Assembly (NCBI GenBank): GCA_027005635.1
Contig: JALTLI010000203.1
Span: 1 to 30,097 of the forward strand
Direction: 5' to 3'
Length of the DNA: 30,097 nt
Origin: Alphaproteobacteria bacterium
GTDB lineage: Bacteria; Pseudomonadota; Alphaproteobacteria; UBA2136; JALTLI01
Shown here: positions 1 to 7,759 of the stretch, in pieces
Layout of the letters: every line of letters begins with the position of its first letter
Numbering within the stretch: the first letter of the stretch is position 1
Translations under genes and position numbers: made by a program
The notes under the pieces: generated by a model
What the model saw: the letters and a program-made list of their open reading frames with translations, nothing else
What the model was told of the DNA's origin: nothing
Databases searched by the model: none

Positions 1-313
1 ATGTATAGCAATTTAACTTAACACTTTTACGTTTTCTCGTTTAAAATTAGTAGTATTTAATTTCATACCCCTTGAAATAGACCACTATGACTGCGGGTTA
101 TAAAATCAAATCCTATTAATTTATAAATCTCTTAACCGTAAAGTTGTTAAGTTAATTTACTATAAATGTAACTTCTCGGCACTATACACTAATTTTTATG
201 TTTTTCCATAAAAAAATATTATCATTTGTAAAAAAAATTTAACTGTTATATATAGTGTATTACGCTTCTTTATATAGGGCAACTTTTCTTACCTTTTTAG
301 CTCTGGAGAGCTT
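1..313. other. AT-rich intergenic region upstream of the SemiSWEET-like gene
   Basis: I see no coding frame or RNA gene that I can support here. The stretch holds a short inverted pair, ATACACTA at 184-191 and TAGTGTAT at 253-260, whose right arm overlaps the candidate promoter of the next gene. It also has one copy of a 15-base word, TGTATAGCAATTTAA at 2-16, that recurs at 738-752 on the far side of the gene. The left window edge cuts off whatever lies before. Confidence 0.5.
226..254 (+). promoter_or_regulatory. Candidate sigma-70 promoter for the SemiSWEET-like gene
   Basis: TTGTAA at 226-231 and TATATA at 249-254 are separated by 17 bases, as expected of a housekeeping promoter. The same hexamers with the same spacing occur before the gene starting at 3060. 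The background is very AT-rich, so chance matches are likely. Confidence 0.4.
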
Positions 314-679
314 ATGGACATTATTATAAATTTTTTCACAGCATTACAAAATGCATTTTTAGATCTTGTACCATCTTTTTTATCATTACTAAAAGGAGAA
401 ATTACTGATCAGGATACTATATCATTGCTTGGCTTTTTTGCAGGCTTGCTAACAACTTATGGGCTTGTCCCTCAAGTAATCCAAGTTATTAGAACAAAAG
501 ATACCCAAGCAATATCTTTAAAAATGTATATTATATTTTGCATTGGGATTTCTTTTTGGTTGTTATTTGGCATTGCTATAAATAATGTTTGGGTGCAACT
601 TTGGAATATTCTGAGTTTAATATTTTCTAGTATTATATTAACCTATAAAGTTAGAGAGGTTGTTTTATTAAAAGAATAA
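314..679 (+). CDS. PQ-loop / SemiSWEET-like small membrane transporter
   Basis: A 121-residue, very hydrophobic protein. From about residue 36 it has the three-helix pattern of bacterial SemiSWEET (MtN3/PQ-loop) sugar transporters: helix 1 ends in LVPQVIQV with the signature Pro53-Gln54, followed by a short basic loop (IRTKDTQAIS), helix 2 (about 70-88) and helix 3 (about 92-113). Family members work as homodimers that move small sugars across the inner membrane; the substrate here cannot be read from sequence. The first 35 residues are an extra hydrophobic or amphipathic segment, because typical SemiSWEETs are about 85-100 residues long. The start is supported by a GGAGAG ribosome site at 305-310. 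The gene stands alone, with its own terminator and the 16S unit behind it. Confidence 0.8.
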   Translation: MDIIINFFTALQNAFLDLVPSFLSLLKGEITDQDTISLLGFFAGLLTTYGLVPQVIQVIRTKDTQAISLKMYIIFCIGISFWLLFGIAINNVWVQLWNILSLIFSSIILTYKVREVVLLKE

Positions 680-702
680 TTGGTTATTTAGTGTTTTAGC
701 GG

Positions 703-733
703 AAGGTCTTACATATAAAGTAAGGCCTTTTTT
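703..733 (+). terminator. Rho-independent terminator after the SemiSWEET-like gene
   Basis: AAGGTCTTAC at 703-712 pairs with GTAAGGCCTT at 720-729 (one G-U pair) across a 7-base loop. A run of T ends at 733. Confidence 0.85.
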
Positions 734-860
734 AGTGTGTATAGCAATTTAATTAAATATTTATAATTAAAACACAAACTTTTTTATTAGCATAAGTACT
801 TGAAAAATAACACTTAGAAAAATAAAACAATAAAAAAAACATTTTTATTAAAATTAGCTG

Positions 861-889
861 TTGACACTTCCCCTTGTTTTGCATATATT
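861..889 (+). promoter_or_regulatory. 16S rRNA promoter
   Basis: A perfect -35 TTGACA at 861-866 and a -10 TATATT at 884-889 are separated by exactly 17 bases. Transcription would start near 896, about 50 bases before boxA and about 430 before the mature 16S end. It is the best-matching promoter I see in the window, as expected for an rRNA gene. Confidence 0.85.
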
Positions 890-900
890 CCGTTTTGTTG

Positions 901-956
901 CTAGCGCAGATACTTGAAAAGGTAACTTTAAAGCTAGGAACGCCGCTCTTTGAAAA
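901..956 (+). promoter_or_regulatory. rRNA leader antitermination signals (boxB-like hairpin and boxA)
   Basis: GCTCTTTGAAAA at 945-956 matches the boxA element of rRNA leaders (E. coli TGCTCTTTAACA), which is the NusB-S10 loading site for antitermination. Just before it, CTAGC at 901-905 can pair with GCTAG at 933-937, in the usual place of boxB. Finding this in front of a lone 16S gene suggests normal rRNA antitermination despite the split operon. Confidence 0.6.
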
Positions 957-973
957 TGAAATAGGAATGAGAT
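948..973 (+). other. 5' arm of the pre-16S processing stem
   Basis: Bases 948-955 (CTTTGAAA), 956-961 (ATGAAA) and 963-973 (AGGAATGAGAT) are complementary, in order, to 2876-2883, 2865-2870 and 2854-2864 behind the 16S gene, leaving only small bulges. This is the layout of the long stem that RNase III cuts to release precursor 16S. It shows that both flanks belong to one transcript. Confidence 0.75.
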
Positions 974-1322
974 TTTAAGACGTTTAATTAATTTATTTTA
1001 ATTAAACTTTTATAAGAGAGAAATTTGTGAAGCTCGGATGACTGACTTTATTACATATGACAGGTCGATTCGTGCGTCACTTATAAATTATTAATTAATT
1101 TTAATTTCTTTTTTTATAAAGCCAAAACTCTCGTTAGAAATAATTTATGTATCCTAATTACTTCGGTAGTTAGTTTAAATTATTTCATTATTACGATGAG
1201 ATTTGGCCTTGTGATGCTAAGTATTTAGTAAAATGCTTGTTATTTATATAACAAATGTTTAAGTAAATCACGGATCGACTTGTCAAATTTAGGCTAGGCT
1301 TCGCCTTTATAGAAGCACATTT
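974..1322 (+). other. Long 16S rRNA leader
   Basis: About 350 bases lie between the processing stem and the mature 16S 5' end. They hold a perfect 10-bp hairpin (982-991 with 998-1007, 6-base loop). Near the end, 1283-1291 (TCAAATTTA) is complementary to 1322-1330, which overlaps the first mature 16S bases, and encloses a small stem at 1296-1306. I find no tRNA or credible open reading frame here. Confidence 0.6.
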
Positions 1323-2805
<1,483 letters not shown>

Positions 2806-2853
2806 TAAGGAAGTATATCCGAGTTTCACAAATTTTGTCTCTTATAAATCTTA

Positions 2854-2883
2854 ATCTCATTCCTTTTCATCTAACTTTCAAAG
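2854..2883 (+). other. 3' arm of the pre-16S processing stem
   Basis: ATCTCATTCCT (2854-2864), TTTCAT (2865-2870) and TTTCAAAG (2876-2883) are the reverse complements of three consecutive blocks at 963-973, 956-961 and 948-955. It directly precedes the terminator, so the transcript contains nothing except 16S. Confidence 0.75.
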
Positions 2884-2885
2884 TT

Positions 2886-2915
2886 AAAAAACCACTCGCA
2901 AGAGTGGTTTTTTTT
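2886..2915 (+). terminator. Rho-independent terminator of the 16S unit
   Basis: A perfect 12-bp stem, 2886-2897 with 2902-2913, has a GCAA tetraloop and runs into a T tract ending at 2915. It closes the rRNA transcript after 16S. Confidence 0.93.
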
Positions 2916-2998
2916 GTAAGAAATCGCTATATAAGACTCTCTAAGTATTAAACTGTCACTTGTTGGTGTAATGGATTAATTTTGTCAGTTTTTATTGG

Positions 2999-3027
2999 TT
3001 GTAAATTAGTATGTTTAACCATATATA
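2999..3027 (+). promoter_or_regulatory. Candidate promoter for the gene at 3060
   Basis: TTGTAA at 2999-3004 and TATATA at 3022-3027 are separated by 17 bases, about 33 bases before the start codon. The arrangement matches the one before the gene at 314. Confidence 0.45.
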
Positions 3028-3059
3028 GTTAATAGTAATCAATAATTGAGTAAAATATT

Positions 3060-3722
3060 ATGACAGCAAGCAAATTATTTTCAGAATATTCAGATACTGA
3101 GTTTGATATAAACCAGTTCCATAAAGATTTTGAGCAAGAACAAATAGATAGATACGGTAATAATGTATCATCTAATATGGATGAAAATAGTTATTTGCAG
3201 GCATCTATTACAACTTCACGTATGAATAGAGCAGAAAAGGCTTTGAATTCTGAGCAAACAGAAGTTAGTAGAGAAGTTCTTAATACATTGGTTGATAATA
3301 ATCATGGTATAGGTAGTTCAATTAGTGATTATGCTTATAGTACACAAAAAATTATGCTTAATGATGATTTAAATAGTGATACCAAGGCAGAAGCTTTGGG
3401 AAAAGAATATGGTAAATTATATCAAACATTGAAAAAATCTGCTAACCCAGATGAATATTTAAAAATCGCAGAAATGAATAAGCTGGATATGTACGCTCAA
3501 GCAAAAACAGATAGAGCAATAGAAGTTGCCAAAGAACAAAATATAAATATAACTAAACAAGATTTAGATTTAATTGGTAACGATGCAGTTATTGATGGAC
3601 AAAATATGAGCAATAAATATATGGGAAATGGTATGTTTGTTCGCTCTGCTTCTAATATACCTAGTTTGGAAGAGGGTAGTGCTACTATTCCTGAGCAAGA
3701 TGTAAACAGTATTGCAGTTTAG
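3060..3722 (+). CDS. Hypothetical soluble protein, 220 residues
   Basis: I do not recognise a family. The protein is polar and acidic, rich in Asn, Asp, Glu and Ser, without a signal peptide, membrane segment or cysteine. Most of it (about residues 15-165) looks helical, with heptad-like stretches such as EALGKEYGKLYQTLKKS. The last 50 residues look flexible. There is no strong ribosome site before the ATG, only a weak TTGAG. Codon use is AT-rich like its neighbours, which argues against recent transfer. It stands alone between the 16S terminator and a bidirectional terminator. A secreted effector or a phage-type structural role cannot be excluded, but nothing visible supports either. Confidence 0.75.
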   Translation: MTASKLFSEYSDTEFDINQFHKDFEQEQIDRYGNNVSSNMDENSYLQASITTSRMNRAEKALNSEQTEVSREVLNTLVDNNHGIGSSISDYAYSTQKIMLNDDLNSDTKAEALGKEYGKLYQTLKKSANPDEYLKIAEMNKLDMYAQAKTDRAIEVAKEQNINITKQDLDLIGNDAVIDGQNMSNKYMGNGMFVRSASNIPSLEEGSATIPEQDVNSIAV

Positions 3723-3747
3723 AAAAAGTACTATAAATCGCCATACA

Positions 3748-3789
3748 ATAAAAATCCACACTTAAATAAGTGTGGATTTTTATTTTTTT
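3748..3789. terminator. Bidirectional terminator with the repeated palindrome, copy 1
   Basis: A perfect 16-bp stem, 3748-3763 with 3768-3783, has an AAAT loop and is followed by seven T on the plus strand. On the minus strand the stem itself ends in a T run. It separates two convergent genes. Its core CCACACTTAAATAAGTGTGG (3756-3775) recurs exactly at 4095-4114. Confidence 0.88.
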
Positions 3790-3794
3790 ATCAT

Positions 3795-4055
3795 TTAATT
3801 TATACCTCTTACAGTATAAATAACTGTTATTTCAACTGTTTGAATAAGTGGTACAATGATTACCGAATACCCAGCAGTTTCAAAGTTATTAAAACCAGCT
3901 TCCATTGCTTGCATTACTGCATCTTTTTGAGCTGATTGGAATAATTTATCCCGTTCTTCTTCACCAATATCACGGTATACATTCAAACTCATTGTTGAGC
4001 TCTTTGTTGTGTGGAATTCACGCAGCATTACTTTAAATGTTTTGGTATCACTCAT
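3795..4055 (-). CDS. Small hypothetical protein, paralogue A
   Basis: An 86-residue protein of unknown function. I place the start at the ATG at 4055, not at the upstream in-frame GTG at 4064, because that GTG lies inside the AAAGGTG ribosome site at 4062-4068. A strand, then a helix around SAQKDAVMQAMEAG, then two strands (YSVIIV and VEITVIYTV) suggest a beta-alpha-beta-beta fold. The helix and last strand resemble the next upstream protein (AxxDAxxQAxxAG, later YT), so the two are probably diverged duplicates. The order of elements is reminiscent of dodecin, but I see no dodecin signature residues. Since the region before it holds the terminator of the upstream gene, it may be transcribed by read-through. 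Confidence 0.7.
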   Translation of the reverse strand: MSDTKTFKVMLREFHTTKSSTMSLNVYRDIGEEERDKLFQSAQKDAVMQAMEAGFNNFETAGYSVIIVPLIQTVEITVIYTVRGIN

Positions 4056-4088
4056 ATTATTCACCTTTGTTTTAGTGTTTTAATTTAT

Positions 4089-4120
4089 TAAAAGCCACAC
4101 TTAAATAAGTGTGGCTTTTA
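4089..4120 (-). terminator. Terminator with the repeated palindrome, copy 2
   Basis: A perfect 14-bp stem, 4089-4102 with 4107-4120, has an AAAT loop. It lies 15 bases past the end of the minus-strand gene at 4135-4413. Compared with copy 1, one stem pair is changed on both sides (T3755/A3776 to G4094/C4115), so the pairing is preserved. The T run is mostly within the stem, so termination may be partial. Confidence 0.7.
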
Positions 4121-4134
4121 TAAGTTTTGCAGGG

Positions 4135-4413
4135 TTATTTGGCTTTATAAGCCAAAATAGTATAGGCAGCAGAAACATGAATTGCATGATCTGAATAAAA
4201 AGTATGGCTGTGGCAAACTATTGTGTAAAAAACAGCTCCGGCGGCTTTTGCTTGGCGCATTGCATCATTTTTTGCATAGCCAATAAATCGTCGAATGATA
4301 TGAGAGTTTTCATCATTCTTATCCGTTTTATGGGCATTACTCTCATGCGCCCCAGTAAACTCACCAACAAGCTCATGTTTAGTTTTATCAAATGCAGGAA
4401 TTAATTCAAGCAT
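4135..4413 (-). CDS. Small hypothetical protein, paralogue B
   Basis: A 92-residue protein of unknown function. It has a good ribosome site (AGAGGT at 4422-4427) eight bases before the ATG. The central helix YAKNDAMRQAKAAG and the terminal strand ending YTILAYK match the equivalent parts of the downstream small protein, which is why I call them paralogues. The N-terminal 35 residues are polar and differ. It has no signal peptide or membrane helix; one Cys and several His residues sit in the strand region (CHSHTFYSDHAIHV). This His-rich patch could bind a metal, but that is a guess. A candidate promoter precedes it at 4438-4466. Confidence 0.7.
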   Translation of the reverse strand: MLELIPAFDKTKHELVGEFTGAHESNAHKTDKNDENSHIIRRFIGYAKNDAMRQAKAAGAVFYTIVCHSHTFYSDHAIHVSAAYTILAYKAK

Positions 4414-4437
4414 AGTTTTTTACCTCTGGAAGTTGTT

Positions 4438-4466
4438 ATAATAAAAAGAAATATCCTTATAGTTAA
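4438..4466 (-). promoter_or_regulatory. Candidate promoter for the small paralogue pair
   Basis: On the minus strand, TTAACT (complement of 4461-4466) and TATTAT (complement of 4438-4443) are separated by 17 bases. A small palindrome, CCTTA-TAGT-TAAGG at 4455-4468, overlaps the -35 and could be an operator. Confidence 0.35.
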
Positions 4467-4553
4467 GGAAAGTTAGGTCTACACTTGATGTATACAAATT
4501 ATTTAGAATAATTGCAATAAAAAAATATATTTATCTATTTATAGTGATTTTTC

Positions 4554-5546
4554 TTAACCAACTTCTTGATGAGGAACAACTGGCGGAGGTGTACGTGGTG
4601 CGCGTCTATCGGCATCTTCCTCTTTTAATTGAGTGAAATAACCAACAATACCATCTTTGGTTCTATCTAGTTGAACAACTCCAAAAATATCATTAACTAA
4701 TTGCCTGCGTAAAACAGCAATGGCGCTTTCTGTTGTATCACCGTTTAACATAACTCTGTTAATTACCGCATCAATTGCAGATCGTGGATCATTAGCGTGA
4801 ATAGTAGCCATACTACCAGCATGACCAGTGTTAATAGCAGAACAAAAAGTAAATGCATTTTCTTTACGTATCTCACCTAAAATAATCCTATCTGGACGCA
4901 TACGTAAACAGGCATTTAAAAGTTCATTAACGTTATTTTTACCGTGTTTATCTTCAGAAAATAAAAATGCCACCCAGTTTGGTTGAGTTACTACTAATTC
5001 CCTAACATCTTCTAGGGTTATAAGGCGGTCATCATCTGGTATATATTTCATAACAGCATTCATGAAACTTGTTTTACCTGAACCTGTACCACCAGAAATA
5101 AGAATAGTTTTTTGATTTTTTACTGCCTCTTTAATGGCTATTTTATCTTCTTCGGGGATTTTAAAATCATCTATGCTAAATTGTCTATCCTGTTTTAAAC
5201 GAATAGCCATAGAAAACTTCATGCTATTTTGAGTTCCAGCAACAATTTGAGTACGGTGCCCACCAGGGATTTTGCAAGAAATAACAGGATTAGCAAAATC
5301 AAACTTAATTTTATTTTTTTCACATATAAAGCGGGTTATATCCATAAGTTTTTGTAAATCAAGCTCTTTGTCTTGTATGTATTTCCATGTTCCATCAAAC
5401 ATTTCATATACAACTTCTTGTGGTTTGTTTATAACAATTTCCTTAACACCTTCAATTTTTTCTGGTGCTAGGTGTTTCATTAAAGGAAGCATTCCTGCTT
5501 TTTCTCTTGGGGTAAGAATAAATAAATCGCGTTCTTTTTCAGACAT
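4554..5546 (-). CDS. virB11: VirB11-type type IV secretion ATPase
   Basis: A 330-residue secretion-superfamily ATPase of about the usual VirB11 length. The N-terminal domain (about 1-130) is followed by the RecA-like domain with Walker A GGTGSGKTS (152-160), Asp box RLITLEDVRE (174-183), Walker B RIILGEIR (220-227) and the His box TGHAGSMATIHAND (240-253), all intact. VirB11 forms a hexameric ring on the cytoplasmic side of a type IV secretion system and powers substrate transfer and pilus assembly. The last 20 residues are a proline- and arginine-rich tail. No other virB or virD4 gene lies in the window, so the ATPase must serve a system encoded elsewhere or act alone. A related pilus-retraction (PilT-like) role is less likely given the VirB11-type His box. 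Confidence 0.9.
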   Translation of the reverse strand: MSEKERDLFILTPREKAGMLPLMKHLAPEKIEGVKEIVINKPQEVVYEMFDGTWKYIQDKELDLQKLMDITRFICEKNKIKFDFANPVISCKIPGGHRTQIVAGTQNSMKFSMAIRLKQDRQFSIDDFKIPEEDKIAIKEAVKNQKTILISGGTGSGKTSFMNAVMKYIPDDDRLITLEDVRELVVTQPNWVAFLFSEDKHGKNNVNELLNACLRMRPDRIILGEIRKENAFTFCSAINTGHAGSMATIHANDPRSAIDAVINRVMLNGDTTESAIAVLRRQLVNDIFGVVQLDRTKDGIVGYFTQLKEEDADRRAPRTPPPVVPHQEVG

Positions 5547-5686
5547 AAGTTAAAGCCTTATTTGTTATCATTGTTCTAGTATATTATGTATCTTAATACA
5601 AAGATATCAATAAAATTTACTGACTTTATTTAAAAAAAATATATTAGTCGTTGCTTATTATAGTAAAATCCGTTAAAAACCAAAAC

Positions 5687-7519
5687 ATGAATACAAAATA
5701 TACATCAGAGAACATTCGCAATATAGCAATTATTGCGCACGTTGACCATGGTAAGACCACGCTTGTGGACGCCTTGTTGAAGCAATCAGACGCTGTTAAA
5801 GCCCACGAAAAAATGGACGAACGTGCCATGGATAGCGGTGATATTGAAAGAGAACGCGGAATTACAATTCTTGCAAAAAATACTGCCGTAGAGCATGACG
5901 GTCATTTGTTGAACGTTGTAGATACCCCTGGGCACGCCGATTTTGGTGCAGAGGTTGAACGTGTACTTGGTATGGTAGATGGTGTTGTACTTCTTGTTGA
6001 TGCAGCAGAAGGTCCTATGCCACAAACAAAATTTGTTCTTTCAAAAGCTTTAAAATTAGGTTTACGCCCTATTTTAGTTGTTAATAAAATTGATAGAGGT
6101 GATGCCAGACCTGAAGAAGTTGTTGACGAAGTGTTTGATTTATTTGATGCTTTAGGTGCAACATCTGAACAGTTAGATTTTCCAATTCTTTATGCTGTTG
6201 GTAGAGATGGCTGGGTAGCAGAAGATTACAACAACCCAACAACTGATTGTAAAGCACTATTAGATTTAGTAACTAAACATGTGCCTGCACCAAAAAGTGA
6301 TGTTTCTTCACCGTTTTCTATGCTTGCTGTTACTATTGAAAAAGATCCATTCCTAGGGCGTATTATTACAGGTCGTATCCATACGGGTAAACTTAAAGTT
6401 AATGACCCTGTAAAAGTTCTAGATATAGATGGTAAAGAACTAGAAAAAGGTAGAATTAGTAAAATATTAGCTTTCCGTGGGTTGCAACGTCAGCCAGTTG
6501 AAGAAGCTTTTGCTGGTGATATTGTTGCTATTGCTGGTTTAGGTGAAGCTTTCGTTTCTCATACTATTTGTGATATGAGTATTAATACTCCACTAGATGC
6601 TATGCCAGTTGATCCACCAACTTTAACCATGACATTTGGGGTAAATAATAGCCCTCTTGCTGGTACTGAAGGTAAAAAACTTACTAGCCGTGAAATTGGT
6701 ACAAGGTTAGATGCAGAAGCTGAAGTTAATGTTGGTTTACGTATTGAACAAGGTACAACAGCAGAAACATTTCAAGTTAAAGGTAGAGGAGAGCTTCAAT
6801 TAGCAGTGTTAATTGAAACTATGCGTCGCGAAGGTTTTGAACTTTCTATTGGCGGACCTCAAGTTATCTTTAAAGAAGAAAATGGTGAAAAATTAGAGCC
6901 TTTTGAAGAAGTTGTTATTGATGTAGATGATGAATACAGCGGTGTAGTAATGGAAAAAATGGGTTTGCGTAAAGCTGAACTTACTAACATGAATGCAGAT
7001 GGTAGCGGAAGAACTCGTATGGTTTTTGATGCTCCTACCCGTGGTATGATTGGTTATAGAAGTGAATTTATGACAGATTGTAAAGGCTCAGGTATTTTGG
7101 CGCGTCAATTTAAAGAATATGCTCCGATTAAAAGTTCATCACAAAGTACTCGTCGTAACGGTGTACTTGTAAGCATGGTAGCTGGTGAAACAACTGCATA
7201 TTCATTATTTGCACTAGAAAACCGTGGTGTTTTATTTATTGATGCCGGTGTTAAAGTTTATGACGGTATGATCATTGGTGAAAATGCTAAACCTGATGAT
7301 TTAGAAGTTAACCCTGTAAAAGGTAAGCAATTAACTAATGTGCGTGCATCTGGTAAAGATGATGCTGTTAAGCTTACCCCTAAAAAAATGATGACTTTAG
7401 AAGATGCATTGACTTATATTCAGGCAGATGAAATGGTAGAAATTACACCTGAAAATATGCGTTTACGTAAAGTTGGTCTAGATGCTAACTCTCGTAAGCA
7501 ATTACGCAGAGCTATGTAG
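5687..7519 (+). CDS. typA: Translational GTPase TypA/BipA
   Basis: A 610-residue ribosome-binding GTPase of the EF-G-like family, implicated in ribosome assembly and stress or cold adaptation. G motifs are complete: AHVDHGKT (16-23), ERERGITI, DTPGHADF and NKID. They are followed by domain II, the EF-G-type domains, and the TypA-specific C-terminal domain (for example GERGVLFI-like ENRGVLFIDAGVKVYDGMI), ending at the family's usual length. I choose ATG 5687 because family members start with a short MNxKYTxENIRNIAI-like leader. An upstream in-frame TTG at 5651 overlaps the likely promoter (TATAGT at 5659-5664). There is no clear ribosome site. A strong terminator follows, so it is probably monocistronic. 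Confidence 0.96.
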   Translation: MNTKYTSENIRNIAIIAHVDHGKTTLVDALLKQSDAVKAHEKMDERAMDSGDIERERGITILAKNTAVEHDGHLLNVVDTPGHADFGAEVERVLGMVDGVVLLVDAAEGPMPQTKFVLSKALKLGLRPILVVNKIDRGDARPEEVVDEVFDLFDALGATSEQLDFPILYAVGRDGWVAEDYNNPTTDCKALLDLVTKHVPAPKSDVSSPFSMLAVTIEKDPFLGRIITGRIHTGKLKVNDPVKVLDIDGKELEKGRISKILAFRGLQRQPVEEAFAGDIVAIAGLGEAFVSHTICDMSINTPLDAMPVDPPTLTMTFGVNNSPLAGTEGKKLTSREIGTRLDAEAEVNVGLRIEQGTTAETFQVKGRGELQLAVLIETMRREGFELSIGGPQVIFKEENGEKLEPFEEVVIDVDDEYSGVVMEKMGLRKAELTNMNADGSGRTRMVFDAPTRGMIGYRSEFMTDCKGSGILARQFKEYAPIKSSSQSTRRNGVLVSMVAGETTAYSLFALENRGVLFIDAGVKVYDGMIIGENAKPDDLEVNPVKGKQLTNVRASGKDDAVKLTPKKMMTLEDALTYIQADEMVEITPENMRLRKVGLDANSRKQLRRAM

Positions 7520-7537
7520 TTTTTATAAACTATAGAT

Positions 7538-7569
7538 AAAAGGCAGGCTTTATAACCTGCCTTTTTTTT
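7538..7569 (+). terminator. Rho-independent terminator of typA
   Basis: AAAAGGCAGG at 7538-7547 pairs with CCTGCCTTTT at 7556-7565 over an 8-base loop, running into eight T at 7562-7569. Confidence 0.93.
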
Positions 7570-7656
7570 GTGCCTGACTACCCGCATAATGTATACCTTT
7601 TTAATATTTATGAGACTTTTTAACCACAATAAATAAATTATTTTCTAGGTAACTAC

Positions 7657-7688
7657 TTGAAAATCATTTATAACTACCCATATATGGG
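7657..7688 (+). promoter_or_regulatory. Candidate tolC promoter overlapped by a palindrome
   Basis: TTGAAA at 7657-7662 is followed after 17-18 bases by an AT-rich -10 (7680-7686). That -10 lies inside the perfect 12-bp palindrome CCCATATATGGG at 7677-7688. A repressor bound there would block the promoter. No regulator gene is adjacent. Confidence 0.4.
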
Positions 7689-7759
7689 GTATATTTATTA
7701 AATAGTAATTAATAAGTCTATGGGGGAAGCCCAATAAGGCTAAAAGCAAAGGACTAAAA

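Noticed and set aside
60..130. tRNA-like remnant near the left edge
   Set aside because: A few T-arm-like words occur, but no cloverleaf with acceptor and anticodon stems can be drawn on either strand.
2806..3059. Missing tRNA-Ile/tRNA-Ala or 23S start behind 16S
   Set aside because: I looked for them; the stretch holds only the processing arm, the terminator and the next gene's promoter.
4062..4064. In-frame GTG as start of small paralogue A
   Set aside because: It is part of the AAAGGTG ribosome site for the ATG at 4055.
5651..5686. TTG start adding 12 residues to TypA
   Set aside because: It overlaps the presumed -10 box, and family members start at the position of ATG 5687.
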